Shown in pieces: positions 14,453 through 23,667 of a stretch of 27,164 nucleotides of DNA (within the stretch, counting starts at the first letter, position 1; each line of letters begins with the position of its first letter). The stretch lies in the NCBI GenBank assembly GCA_036351435.1, contig JAZBPA010000305.1, positions 1-27,164 on the forward strand, in the 5' to 3' direction. The DNA comes from JAAUQA01 sp036351435 (GTDB lineage Bacteria; Pseudomonadota; Gammaproteobacteria; Competibacterales; Competibacteraceae). Both the position numbers and the translations under genes were made by a program. A model generated the notes under the pieces. The model was not told where the DNA came from and did no database searches. It saw only the letters and a program-made list of their open reading frames with translations.

Positions 14453-16876
14453 CTAATGGGTCAACGCGGCCAATTCGAACTCCAAGGTTTCTCCTCCGTT
14501 GAGCTCACGCACTTCGCCCCTGCAGCCGATCCGAATAGGCGCAACTTTCGGCTTGCGGCTGATGACCTTGAGCTTTTCAGGGGTCGATTCCAGAACCAAC
14601 AGATGGTCGCGGTAGCGGATACGCATCCTCAGTTGCAACAATTCGTCGGGCAGACAGGGATTGAGCCACAAGACATCATTGCGCATTTCCAGACCTGTGT
14701 AACACCGTTGCACTAGATCGACGCTACCGGCCATTGCACCTAAGTGGATACCTTCCCGCGTGGTACCGCCTTGGGAGTCGGAAATATCGCTTTCCAGAGC
14801 TTCCATGAAGAATTTCCAGGAGTGGACTCGATCAGAACGAGCTAACACCCAAGCATGAACAATCCGGCTCAAGGTCGAACCGTGAGAGGTCCGATTCATA
14901 TAATATTCGATGTGCTGGGGGATATTCTCGGTATCGAAGCTGTAGCCTAGCCGATTAAGTAGTTCCGTCACTTCGTCGGCGGATAACAGATAAAACAGCA
15001 TCAACAAGTCCGCTTGCTTGGACAGCTTATAGCGGTTAGCCGAGTCACCTTCGGCTTCCAGAATCCGATCTAGTCGGTGGATATCGCCATATTTTTCCCG
15101 GTAGGCTTGCCAATCCAATTCCTGCAGATCTTCATAACCCTCGAATTGGCTGATGATGCCTTCATCATTAAAGGCGACCCGCATCTTAGTGCTCACGTTA
15201 CGCCAATGCTGCAGTTCTTCTTGCGATAAGTTGATCGCTTTGCAGATTTCCCGGCTACGATAATCCGACATCAATTCCAGCACATCCAGCGCCCGGCATA
15301 ACACCCATACCGCCATCAAATTGGTGTAGGCATTATTATTCAAGCCCGGATTATCCGCGTCGGGATAGGCTTCGTGATATTCATCCGGTCCCATGACGCC
15401 GAGAATTTCATAGCGATCCAAACCGGGATTGTAGGTCGCGGTACTGGCCCAGTAGCGGGCGATTTCCAGTAACGTTTCCGCACCATGATAGGCCAGAAAC
15501 TCCATGTCCAAGGTGGCTTGGTAGTATTGCCAGATGTTAAAGGCGATAGCGATATTGACATGGCGTTGCAAATGACTGCCGTCGGGAAGCCAACGTCCGG
15601 AACGGGGATTGAGATGCAGCAATTGCGTTTCTTCCCGCCCGTTGCTGCCACTTTGCCACGGGTACATCGCCCCTTTATGACCGGCTTGGCTCGCCGCCGC
15701 CCGCGCTTCGTTCAGACGTCGGCAGCGATACAGCAGCAGTGAGCGGGTGATTTCCGGTATCCGGAAGTTCAACAGCGGGAAAATAAACAGTTCATCCCAG
15801 AACACATGACCACGATAAGCCTCGCCATGCCAACCCCGCGCCGGTACGCCGATATCGAGATCGGCAGTATGCGGAGACACGGTTTGCAGCAAATGGAACA
15901 GATGCAAACGCACAATCAGCCCAACTCGACCCCCTTCGTCGGGATTTTTCCATATGCCTTCCGAATTGAAACGCCGGCCCAATTGTTGCCATGCTTGGCT
16001 GTGATCGGCCAATAACTCATCGAAACCATTCTCGACTCGCACAATCGCTTTGCGCGAATCATGGCCGCATTCGGAAATCGCCGGATCACGGGAAGTAAAC
16101 AAAGAAACCACTTTCTCGATGGTAATGGAACTGCCTTGATCCATATACAAGTGAATATTATCGGCGATATAACCCGGTTCTTCCTCTTTACGCCGTTCCG
16201 TTACCACCGATTTGCCATTGCGGAAGACCCGAGTGCGTGCGGTTTCCGCTACTCGCAATTCGGACTGGATGGTCTGCACCTTAAGGAAAATCGTTTCATC
16301 GTCAACGATGCGGGTTTCTAACGGTTCCAGATGCTTACTGTTCAAGGTCCGGTAGCGTTCTACGCCGGCATTGATCACCCGGCCATCCAAAGCAGAACGG
16401 ATCTCAATCGGCCCCGACCAATTGACTGCCGTCAAGGTGGTTTCCAACGCAGCCAGATGCGGGTTAGCCATATGCACTAGGCGTCGTTCATTGAGTTTGA
16501 TTTCGCGCCCGTCCTTATCGCGGAAATGAATGTTGCGCGACAACACACCCTGGCGCATATCCAGCTCCTGGCGATAGGACAGCACCTCCCCGGCTTGCAG
16601 CCTAAACCAATTGCCGTTACCGATGCGAAAGGTCAGCGGTAGCCAGTTGGGAAAGTTGACCAGATCCTCGTTTTGGATCATCCGGTCGCCCATCTTGGTA
16701 TCCAGCCGATTGTACCCCCCGGCCAAATAGGTGCCCGGATAATGAATGTCATCCGCTTCGGTTTCCGGCGCTGCGGCGCGGGTGCAGAAATAGCCGTTGC
16801 CTAAAGTGCACAGTGACTCACGCAACCCTTCCTCGCCAGGATCAAACCCTTCATAGACCAGCAACCATTCGTTCAT
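14453..16876 (-). CDS. Glycoside hydrolase family 65 disaccharide phosphorylase
   Basis: GH65 enzyme of 807 residues. It probably phosphorolyses an alpha-glucobiose (trehalose, trehalose 6-phosphate, maltose or kojibiose) to beta-glucose 1-phosphate with inversion. The N-terminal beta-sandwich runs to about 280, then a linker helix and the (alpha/alpha)6 barrel (about 315-730), then a small C-terminal beta domain. FWDEL lies at 359-363, GPDEYHE gives the general acid Glu499, KQAD is at 620-623 and the phosphate-loop-like HGSTLS at 665-670. No signal peptide, so cytoplasmic. The ATG overlaps the stop of the upstream fusion gene by one base, with AAGGAG 8 nt before it. The upstream beta-phosphoglucomutase domain would use beta-glucose 1-phosphate. 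Exact substrate unknown. Confidence 0.94.
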   Translation of the reverse strand: MNEWLLVYEGFDPGEEGLRESLCTLGNGYFCTRAAAPETEADDIHYPGTYLAGGYNRLDTKMGDRMIQNEDLVNFPNWLPLTFRIGNGNWFRLQAGEVLSYRQELDMRQGVLSRNIHFRDKDGREIKLNERRLVHMANPHLAALETTLTAVNWSGPIEIRSALDGRVINAGVERYRTLNSKHLEPLETRIVDDETIFLKVQTIQSELRVAETARTRVFRNGKSVVTERRKEEEPGYIADNIHLYMDQGSSITIEKVVSLFTSRDPAISECGHDSRKAIVRVENGFDELLADHSQAWQQLGRRFNSEGIWKNPDEGGRVGLIVRLHLFHLLQTVSPHTADLDIGVPARGWHGEAYRGHVFWDELFIFPLLNFRIPEITRSLLLYRCRRLNEARAAASQAGHKGAMYPWQSGSNGREETQLLHLNPRSGRWLPDGSHLQRHVNIAIAFNIWQYYQATLDMEFLAYHGAETLLEIARYWASTATYNPGLDRYEILGVMGPDEYHEAYPDADNPGLNNNAYTNLMAVWVLCRALDVLELMSDYRSREICKAINLSQEELQHWRNVSTKMRVAFNDEGIISQFEGYEDLQELDWQAYREKYGDIHRLDRILEAEGDSANRYKLSKQADLLMLFYLLSADEVTELLNRLGYSFDTENIPQHIEYYMNRTSHGSTLSRIVHAWVLARSDRVHSWKFFMEALESDISDSQGGTTREGIHLGAMAGSVDLVQRCYTGLEMRNDVLWLNPCLPDELLQLRMRIRYRDHLLVLESTPEKLKVISRKPKVAPIRIGCRGEVRELNGGETLEFELAALTH

Positions 16877-18444
16877 TAAGCGTTCTCCTTCAACACCGGA
16901 ATTAATCTCGCGAAAAAGTGTTCCACTTCCGCCGGATCGCGCAAGTAGTAATGGGCCGCGCTCGGGCGGGGTTCTTCCATGACTACGATGCCGACGCCTT
17001 CCGTGCGTAACGCCTTGAAGGCATCTTCGTCGGTCACGTCATCACCCATGAACACCGGCAACACATCGGGTCGATCCAAACCTAAAGCTTTCAACAGCCA
17101 ATGTACGGCCTTGCCTTTATTCCAATCGATATTGGGTTGCAGATCGAACACTTTTTTGCCGTAAGTTTTCTTGATTTTCGGTTCTGCCGCGATCAAATCG
17201 TCAACCACCTTTTCCACTGCGGCGATTTGTTCGTCGCTAACCAACCGATAATGCACTGCAATAGAGAATTTCTTGCGTTCAACCAGCGAACCTTCAATTC
17301 CGGTCAAGTGTTCCCGCAAGCGTTTTTCAGCACCATCCAGCAGCGGAATAAAATTCAAATCCTGTTGATTTTCAACCTTTTTACCGGCAGGTCCTTCGAT
17401 ATCAAAGCCGTGGCTACCGGCAAAAAACAGCTCTTCCATCTGCACCAGTTTTTGTACGTCGCGCAAATCCCGACCGCTGATAATCGCCACGGTGCAGAGT
17501 TCGGAGAGGGTTCTGATGGTGTCTCTCATGCTCTCAGCCATGACCGCCCATTCAGGACGTTCGACGATAGGCGTCAACGTGCCGTCATAATCGAGAAACA
17601 GCGCCAGATGCTTGCCCTTCAGCTGTTGGGTAAAATCCGCAAACTTGCCCATTGCCGACGGTAATGCCGATGAATCCGCTTGACTCACTGCGACCTCCAC
17701 AAGATCTTTGACCACCACATCGGCCCCATTTTCACTCAGGTCATCGGGGTGGCCGGTTCTATCGATGCCCAGAACGAAGCCGAAGTTTCCCTTCTGACCG
17801 GCCTGAACTCCGGAAATAGCGTCTTCTACTATTATGCTACGGGTCGGATCGACCCCCATTACCCGCGCCGCCTCTAAAAACGTATCGGGTTCGGGTTTAC
17901 CTTTCAATCCCATCCGCTCCCCGTCTAAACCGTCCACTTTGACTTCGAATAAATGAGTCAAGCCCGCGACGTCCAAGATAGTCGCACAGTTCTTGCTGGA
18001 CGATACAATGGAGGTTCTGATGCCCTGTTCATGCAGTTGGTGAATAAAGTCGACGGAGGATTGATACACGTCGGCCCCATAGGTTTTCAACCCTTCCAGG
18101 AACATAGGGTTTTTCTTATTACCAAGACCGCAAACGGTTTCCTGGTCGGGACTATCCTGCGGCTCGCCGAAGGGAATTTCCACGCCGCGTGAGGCGAGGA
18201 AGCTTTTGACGCCTTGATAGCGGGGTTTACCGTCGACGTATTGCCGGTAATCGACATTCGGGTCGAAGGGTTCATGCTGTTCCCCAAAACGCGCGGCTCG
18301 CTGTTCCAGGTAATCGTCGAACAGCTTCTTCCAAGCAATGGAATGAATGCGGGCAGTGTCGGTAATGACGCCATCAAGGTCGAAAATAACCGCATCGTAA
18401 TCGCTAGGCGATACGGTAAAGGTTGGGGATGATTGATCTGTCAT
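16876..18444 (-). CDS. Beta-phosphoglucomutase / trehalose-phosphatase fusion
   Basis: Two HAD phosphotransferase domains in one protein of 522 residues. Residues about 12-255 resemble beta-phosphoglucomutase: nucleophile motif FDLDGVITDT (21-30), SSS at 148-150, KGKPEPD and VEDAISGVQAG (206-216). Residues about 265-520 are a trehalose-6-phosphate phosphatase (OtsB family): DYDGTL (285-290), SGRD (323-326), GSHGFDIEGP, NKGKAVHWLL and MGDDVTDEDAF. Predicted actions are beta-glucose 1-phosphate to glucose 6-phosphate, and trehalose 6-phosphate to trehalose. With the downstream GH65 gene the domain order HAD-TPP-GH65 equals that of mycobacterial OtsB1. The ATG at 18444 is preceded by AGGA about 9 nt upstream. 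It is first gene of the two-gene operon and divergent from the malY-like gene. Confidence 0.93.
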   Translation of the reverse strand: MTDQSSPTFTVSPSDYDAVIFDLDGVITDTARIHSIAWKKLFDDYLEQRAARFGEQHEPFDPNVDYRQYVDGKPRYQGVKSFLASRGVEIPFGEPQDSPDQETVCGLGNKKNPMFLEGLKTYGADVYQSSVDFIHQLHEQGIRTSIVSSSKNCATILDVAGLTHLFEVKVDGLDGERMGLKGKPEPDTFLEAARVMGVDPTRSIIVEDAISGVQAGQKGNFGFVLGIDRTGHPDDLSENGADVVVKDLVEVAVSQADSSALPSAMGKFADFTQQLKGKHLALFLDYDGTLTPIVERPEWAVMAESMRDTIRTLSELCTVAIISGRDLRDVQKLVQMEELFFAGSHGFDIEGPAGKKVENQQDLNFIPLLDGAEKRLREHLTGIEGSLVERKKFSIAVHYRLVSDEQIAAVEKVVDDLIAAEPKIKKTYGKKVFDLQPNIDWNKGKAVHWLLKALGLDRPDVLPVFMGDDVTDEDAFKALRTEGVGIVVMEEPRPSAAHYYLRDPAEVEHFFARLIPVLKENA

Positions 18445-18639
18445 GAATCACTTCCTAAGCTGGGTCAGGCATGGGTTCAAAGAGTTTCCCAGGCAGTCTG
18501 GGTATTAGGGTGGTAAACAACTCGCAGGCTTACTTGTTGGCATTGGCTAATAAAGGCACCCGAGTTGCAGTTACCTTGATCAAGAGTGTCGATACGATCC
18601 ACCATATGCAGAATTTTACTGGAGAACCACAATTTATCC

Positions 18640-19806
18640 ATGATTAACGTGTTTGATCGCATTATCGAACGACGGTCCAGTGATAGCATCAAGTGGCAAC
18701 GCTATGGTTCCGAGGTGCTCCCGCTATGGGTTGCAGATATGGATTTCGCATCACCGGAACCTGTCCTGCAAGCCTTACAGGAACGCATCGCGCATGGGGT
18801 CTTCGGTTATGGGAATCCGCCGGCGGGGCTGGTCGAAGCGATTTGCGAGCGCCTCTGGCAACATTATGCTTGGCGAGTAACGCCGGATCAGCTTCTTTTT
18901 TTGCCGGGTCTAGTCTGTGGGCTAAATCTAGTGTGTCGGGCCATCGGCCAACCCGGTGACGGTGTTCTGGTACAGACTCCAGTGTATCCCCCTTTTCTGT
19001 CGGCACCGCGCAATCAGGATCGTCAGTTGCAGATCGCCCCGTTGGCGTTCAGTCAACGGAGCGGGCAAGGATACTATGAACCCGATTATGCGGCTATCGA
19101 AGCCGCTATCACCGCGCGGACCCGCTTGCTCATGCTTTGTCACCCCCATAACCCGGTGGGGCGGATTTTCTCCGAGCAGGAATTGGTCCAATTTGCTGAG
19201 TTAAGCCACCGGCATGATTTAATCATCTGCTCCGATGAGATCCACTGCGATCTGGTGCTGGAAGGCCGGCATCGTCCGCTGGCTACCGTTGACCCGAACG
19301 TTGCCCAACGCAGCATCACCCTCATGGCGCCCAGCAAAACGTTCAATCTGGCTGGCTTGGGGATGAGCTTCGCTATCATCCAAAACCCAAGCCTGTTAAA
19401 ACAAGTACAAGCCGCCGCCGAAGGCATCGTAGCGCATGTCAATGTGCTGGGTTTTCATGCCGCTTTGGCGGCCTACACCGAATGCGATGACTGGTTGCAA
19501 GCGTTGTTATCATATTTACGCGCCAATCGGGATTATTTAGCGACTTTTGTGGCGCAACATCTACCGGGGATCAGCATGACTTCACCAGAAGCAACCTATT
19601 TGGCGTGGTTGGATTGTCGACAAGCGGTTATTGAAGGCGATCCGCATCGGTTTTTTATCCAGAAGGCTAAGGTGGCATTTAATGATGGTGTAACTTTCGG
19701 TCCGGGTGGTGAGGGGTTTGTGCGGCTCAATTTCGGTTGTCCGCGCGCTGTTTTGGTGCAAGCGCTGGAGCGAATGCACGCCGCTGTTTCTGAACACCTC
19801 GGTTGA
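18640..19806 (+). CDS. MalY/PatB-type PLP-dependent cystathionine beta-lyase-like aminotransferase
   Basis: Fold-type I PLP enzyme of the MalY/PatB branch, probably a C-S beta-lyase (cystathionine to homocysteine, pyruvate and ammonia) acting in the cytoplasm. The protein has 388 residues. The opening FDRIIERRSSDSIKW and LPLWVADMDFASPEPV are typical of the branch. It has GYG at 56-58, CHPHNPVGR around 168-175, SDEIHCDL (Asp199 at the pyridine nitrogen) and the PLP lysine Lys233 in PSKTFNLAGLG. An upstream GTG at 18586 would add 18 residues not typical of the family, so I chose the ATG at 18640; its nearest GGAG (18621-18624) is rather far. A 19-codon ORF with a strong ribosome binding site begins 10 nt after its stop. 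Confidence 0.9.
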   Translation: MINVFDRIIERRSSDSIKWQRYGSEVLPLWVADMDFASPEPVLQALQERIAHGVFGYGNPPAGLVEAICERLWQHYAWRVTPDQLLFLPGLVCGLNLVCRAIGQPGDGVLVQTPVYPPFLSAPRNQDRQLQIAPLAFSQRSGQGYYEPDYAAIEAAITARTRLLMLCHPHNPVGRIFSEQELVQFAELSHRHDLIICSDEIHCDLVLEGRHRPLATVDPNVAQRSITLMAPSKTFNLAGLGMSFAIIQNPSLLKQVQAAAEGIVAHVNVLGFHAALAAYTECDDWLQALLSYLRANRDYLATFVAQHLPGISMTSPEATYLAWLDCRQAVIEGDPHRFFIQKAKVAFNDGVTFGPGGEGFVRLNFGCPRAVLVQALERMHAAVSEHLG

Positions 19807-19816
19807 GGAGAACGAC

Positions 19817-19876
19817 ATGCGCGATACTATTTCGGTGCCCACCCGCCAACTGTTAGCCGATGGCAGCATGGGCTAA
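19817..19876 (+). CDS. 19-residue ORF with strong ribosome binding site
   Basis: ATG to TAA, 19 residues beginning MRDTISVPT. AGGAG at 19806-19810, overlapping the stop of the malY-like gene, lies 6 nt before the ATG, the best-placed ribosome binding site in this part of the window. The peptide has no membrane segment and I do not recognise it. It could be a true small protein or leader peptide, a regulatory uORF for aspS (120 nt downstream), or the remnant of a deleted gene whose start survived. Confidence 0.4.
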   Translation: MRDTISVPTRQLLADGSMG

Positions 19877-19995
19877 TCAACACCCCTATTCTTGCCCAAC
19901 GTCCGTTTAGTCCTTACTATTCCCTCTCTTGCAACGGCGTGCCACTCGCAACGTCATCACCTCTATTTAGTCGAAATCATCATGGAATTTATCTG

Positions 19996-21768
19996 ATGCG
20001 CAGTCATTATTGCGGCCAAATCAACGAACACTTCATCGATACCACGGTCGAGCTTTGCGGCTGGGCACATCGTCGCCGCGATCATGGTGGCGTCATTTTC
20101 ATCGATCTACGGGATCGGGACGGCATTGTTCAAGTGGTTATCGATCCCGATACCCCGGAAGCTTTCGCTAATGCCGAGCGAATCCGAAATGAATACGTAG
20201 TGCGGGTCAAGGGACGAGTTCGCCCACGCCCTGCCGGCACCGAAAATCCGAATCTGCCTACCGGTTTGATTGAAGTGTTGGGGTTGGAACTAGACATTCT
20301 CAATCGTTCCGAACCGATCCCGTTTCAGATCGAAGACGACGATGTTTCAGAGGAAGTCAGACTACGCTACCGGTATCTGGATCTGCGCCGCCCGGAAATG
20401 CAACTGCGCTTGCGGCTGCGCGCCGAAATCGTCGGCACTATCCGTCGCTTTATGGATAGTCACGGCTTTCTGGATATCGAAACGCCGATGCTGACTCGGG
20501 CCACCCCGGAAGGCGCGCGCGATTATTTAGTGCCCAGCCGCACCTATCCGGGCAGTTTCTTTGCGTTGCCGCAGTCCCCACAGCTGTTCAAGCAAATGCT
20601 GATGGTGGCGGGTTTTGATCGCTACTATCAAGTCGTGCGTTGTTTTCGCGACGAAGACTTGCGCGCCGACCGGCAACCGGAATTCACGCAGCTTGATGTG
20701 GAAACATCATTCATGGACGAAGAGCAAATCACTGGCCTGATGGAAAATCTGGTCCATCAGTTATTCAAAACTGTCCTGAATATTGACCTGGCCGATCCGT
20801 TTCCGCGCATGACCTATGCCGAGGCCATGCAACGTTACGGGTCCGACAAACCTGATTTGCGTATCCCGCTGGAATTGATCGAATTGTCGGATCTAATGAC
20901 CGGAGTGGATTTCAAAGTATTTGCCGGTCCGGCCAACGACCCCCGTGGCCGGGTCGCGGCACTGTGCATTCCTGGCGGAGCAAATAAGATGAGCCGCAAG
21001 GAAATCGATGACTGTACCGAGTTCGTCGGTCGTTATGGCGCGAAGGGCTTGGCGTATATCAAAGTTAACGACATATCCCGTGGCCCGGAAGGTTTGCAAT
21101 CCCCGATTGTGAAATTTTTGCCGCCCGAGGTATTAACGGCGGTCTTGGAACGTACCGGCGCTGCTAATGGCGATGTGATTTTCTTCGGTGCTGATACCGC
21201 GCGGGTGGTGCATGATTCACTAGGCGCATTGCGGGTGCACCTCGGCCATCAACTCGGCATGGTGAATGGCGACTGGGCCCCGCTGTGGGTGGTCCACTTC
21301 CCGATGTTCGAATGGGATGAAAAAGAAAAACGCTGGAATGCTTTGCATCATCCCTTTACCGCGCCCCGTGAGGACGATCCCGAAGCGCTTAAACAGGACC
21401 CCGAGAACGGCCTGTCACGCGCTTACGATTTGGTGCTGAACGGTACCGAGATCGGCGGAGGCTCGATTCGTATTCACCGGCAAGACATGCAAAGCGCCGT
21501 CTTTGAGTTGCTTGGGATAGGGCCGGAAGAGGCGCGCACAAAATTCGGTTTCTTGCTGGATGCGTTGCAATACGGCTGTCCTCCGCATGGCGGAATTGCC
21601 TTTGGGCTGGATCGGTTAGTGATGCTGATGGTAGGCGCTACCTCTATTCGCGACGTGATGGCGTTTCCCAAGACCCAAACTGCTGCCTGTCTGCTCACCC
21701 AAGCTCCGGCACCGGTTGGCGAAACCCAATTACGCGATCTGAATATCCGGTTACGGCGCACACCGTAA
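19996..21768 (+). CDS. aspS: Aspartyl-tRNA synthetase
   Basis: Class II synthetase that charges tRNA-Asp in the cytoplasm. The protein has 590 residues, the normal bacterial length. The N-terminal OB-fold anticodon-binding domain starts MRSHYCGQINEHFIDTTVEL with RRRDHGGVIFIDLRDRDG. Motif 2 is FRDEDLRADRQPEFTQLD, the GAD insertion lies at about 295-410, and motif 3 is GIAFGLDRLVML. An in-frame ATG-less extension could begin at 19939, but the family N-terminus starts at the ATG at 19996, preceded by GGAA at 19984. The bacterial type with the GAD domain is clear. I cannot tell whether it is discriminating or also charges tRNA-Asn. The FAD-oxidoreductase gene follows after 35 nt. Confidence 0.98.
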   Translation: MRSHYCGQINEHFIDTTVELCGWAHRRRDHGGVIFIDLRDRDGIVQVVIDPDTPEAFANAERIRNEYVVRVKGRVRPRPAGTENPNLPTGLIEVLGLELDILNRSEPIPFQIEDDDVSEEVRLRYRYLDLRRPEMQLRLRLRAEIVGTIRRFMDSHGFLDIETPMLTRATPEGARDYLVPSRTYPGSFFALPQSPQLFKQMLMVAGFDRYYQVVRCFRDEDLRADRQPEFTQLDVETSFMDEEQITGLMENLVHQLFKTVLNIDLADPFPRMTYAEAMQRYGSDKPDLRIPLELIELSDLMTGVDFKVFAGPANDPRGRVAALCIPGGANKMSRKEIDDCTEFVGRYGAKGLAYIKVNDISRGPEGLQSPIVKFLPPEVLTAVLERTGAANGDVIFFGADTARVVHDSLGALRVHLGHQLGMVNGDWAPLWVVHFPMFEWDEKEKRWNALHHPFTAPREDDPEALKQDPENGLSRAYDLVLNGTEIGGGSIRIHRQDMQSAVFELLGIGPEEARTKFGFLLDALQYGCPPHGGIAFGLDRLVMLMVGATSIRDVMAFPKTQTAACLLTQAPAPVGETQLRDLNIRLRRTP

Positions 21769-21803
21769 GCGAATGTTTATGTATTGTTAAATAAGCGCAC
21801 GCT

Positions 21804-23057
21804 ATGTCTTCACACGATGTGGTCATTATTGGTGCCGGCCTGGCTGGCTTAGCGTGCGCATTGGAATTGATCGAACATGGCGTGCAACCCCTGTTGCTCG
21901 AAGCCTCGGATCAAGTCGGTGGACGGGTACGGACGGATGAGCAGGATGGCTTCTTGTTGGATCGCGGCTTTCAGGTATTGCAAACCGCCTATCCAGAGGC
22001 CCGTCGGTTGTTGGATTATTCTGCCCTGGATCTACGCCCTTTTCGGCCCGGAGCGCTGATCCGCCACGCCGGACGTTTCCATCGCATTGGCGATCCTTTG
22101 CGCCGACCGGCAGATGCATTACCCACGTTATTCTCGCCCATCGGGTCATGGGCAGATAAATTGCGTATCTTACGGCTGCGTCACCGAGCGATGCAGGGCG
22201 ATTGGAATGAGATTTTCAATCGCCCCGAAACCAGCACGATTGCAGCGTTGCGGGCTGATGGCTTTTCCGAAAATATTATCGAACGATTTTTTCGGCCTTT
22301 TCTCGCCGGGGTATTTTTCGATGAGCAACTCGAAACATCCAGTCGGACTTTCGAGTTCGTATTTCGCGCGTTTGCAAGCGGCGATACCGCGTTACCTGCT
22401 CAAGGGATGGGTGCTATTCCTAAACAGTTAGCCGCACGTCTACCGACTGATGTTTTGCGTCTCAACGCGCCAGTCGCAAGCGTGGAAGACCGGATCGTGC
22501 GCTTGGTTTCAGGTGAACAGATTTCAGCATCTGCTGTAGTCGTGGCAACCGACGGCGGGACAGCGGCGCAACTGTTGGGCGATACCACGCAACCCGTCAC
22601 TTGTCCGACCACCTGTTTGTACTTCGCCGCCCCGAAACCGCCAGTGCGAGACCCTCTGTTGGTTTTGAATGGCGACGGAAAAGGGCCGGTAAATAGCTTA
22701 TTAGTCCCCAGCGTGTTGTCCGCTGACTATGCGCCGCCGGGTCAGACGTTGATTACAGTCAACGTATTGGGCAATCCTGAGCAGGACGATGCCGTTTTGG
22801 AAACCCAAGTGCGCAATCAATTGGTTGACTGGTTCGGCGTAACCATCGCAGATTGGCGATTTTTGCGGATTTATCGCATCAATCACGCGCTGCCTGCACA
22901 GCTCCCACCGGTACCTGATCCAGAGTGTCATTCTTCTCAAATCAACGACTGGCTATTCCTCTGCGGAGAATACCGGAATGCTCCTTCCATTCAATGGGCG
23001 TTGGCATCCGGTCGGAAAGCCGCACACTCCGTTGCCTCAGTACTCAATGGCGGGTAA
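21804..23057 (+). CDS. FAD-dependent amine-oxidase / phytoene-desaturase-like protein
   Basis: A 417-residue flavoprotein of the NAD(P)/FAD amine-oxidoreductase superfamily. The N-terminal Rossmann loop VVIIGAGLAGLACALEL is at about 6-22, followed by LLEASDQVGGRVRTDE with the GG-RV motif. The C-terminal FAD-binding segment is LFLCGEYRNAPSIQWALASGRKAA. The mid region EFVFRAFASGDTALPAQGMGAIP matches protoporphyrinogen-oxidase and phytoene-desaturase relatives. The substrate cannot be named. There is no signal peptide beyond the FAD helix. It lies 35 nt after aspS, with a poor ribosome binding site, so it may be read through from there. It converges with the secreted-protein gene 34 nt away. Confidence 0.9.
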   Translation: MSSHDVVIIGAGLAGLACALELIEHGVQPLLLEASDQVGGRVRTDEQDGFLLDRGFQVLQTAYPEARRLLDYSALDLRPFRPGALIRHAGRFHRIGDPLRRPADALPTLFSPIGSWADKLRILRLRHRAMQGDWNEIFNRPETSTIAALRADGFSENIIERFFRPFLAGVFFDEQLETSSRTFEFVFRAFASGDTALPAQGMGAIPKQLAARLPTDVLRLNAPVASVEDRIVRLVSGEQISASAVVVATDGGTAAQLLGDTTQPVTCPTTCLYFAAPKPPVRDPLLVLNGDGKGPVNSLLVPSVLSADYAPPGQTLITVNVLGNPEQDDAVLETQVRNQLVDWFGVTIADWRFLRIYRINHALPAQLPPVPDPECHSSQINDWLFLCGEYRNAPSIQWALASGRKAAHSVASVLNGG

Positions 23058-23091
23058 ATTCGCCATTCCCTGGCAAATTATCCATCGCACC

Positions 23092-23667
23092 TCAGTCTGG
23101 CGGGTCCATGACCAATTCATACTGCGCAACATTATTGCTCAACATGGATTCCCCTGCGATGGGCAACAAACCAACTCGGAAAACCAAGTTGCGCGGCCAT
23201 AGTTTTACGGCAGTAAACTGTTTAACGATTGTTTCGATCGGTACATCAGTCACCGTAAAGCGTGAATCACCTTTCAGTGTCACTGCTTGGGTATACCGTA
23301 AAACCGATGGAAATGTCGTTTTGGTTTTTTCCAATAACGCCATGTCGGTTATGCCTTCGGTGTTGTCCCAGTCAGTCATCCCCACGACTGGCGCAATGTC
23401 CACAACCAAAGTGGTTACCCCTGTTCCCTTTGTATGCACAACCACGTCGAGTTGCTTGGGAGCAAGCGTGGCATGCAAACTGTAACGCTTGAGTTGGGGA
23501 TAACCGCCTAATTCCTTGAAATCAGGACTATCCTCAGCCAGTTTGGCATGTAGAGCAATGCTTTCTATAGCGATATCAGCTGCCTGAGATACGCCAAAAA
23601 CACCTAAAAGCAGGATAAAAAATACAACTGCATTGTTAATTAACTGATATATGGATGTGATCACCAT
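23092..23667 (-). CDS. Secreted protein of unknown function, candidate immunity protein
   Basis: A protein of 191 residues with a clear Sec signal peptide: hydrophobic core NNAVVFFILLLGVFGV, then SQA with probable cleavage before ADIAIES near residue 30. The mature part (about 162 residues) is rich in predicted beta strands, has no cysteine and no recognised domain, so it is probably periplasmic. The gene overlaps the upstream peptidase gene by 32 nt. AGGAGG lies at 23670-23675, only 2 nt before the ATG at 23667 but 5 nt before a GTG at 23664, so GTG may be the true start. Tight coupling to a leaderless peptidoglycan-peptidase-like gene suggests an inhibitor or immunity role; this is inference. 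Confidence 0.8.
   Translation of the reverse strand: MVITSIYQLINNAVVFFILLLGVFGVSQAADIAIESIALHAKLAEDSPDFKELGGYPQLKRYSLHATLAPKQLDVVVHTKGTGVTTLVVDIAPVVGMTDWDNTEGITDMALLEKTKTTFPSVLRYTQAVTLKGDSRFTVTDVPIETIVKQFTAVKLWPRNLVFRVGLLPIAGESMLSNNVAQYELVMDPPD

Noticed and set aside
17101..17664. 187-residue plus-strand open frame
   Set aside because: It is antisense to the trehalose-phosphatase domain and its composition is that of a reverse-frame shadow.
18477..18692. 71-residue minus-strand ORF between the HAD-TPP and malY-like genes
   Set aside because: It overlaps the start of the malY-like gene antisense, has no good ribosome binding site and no recognisable feature.
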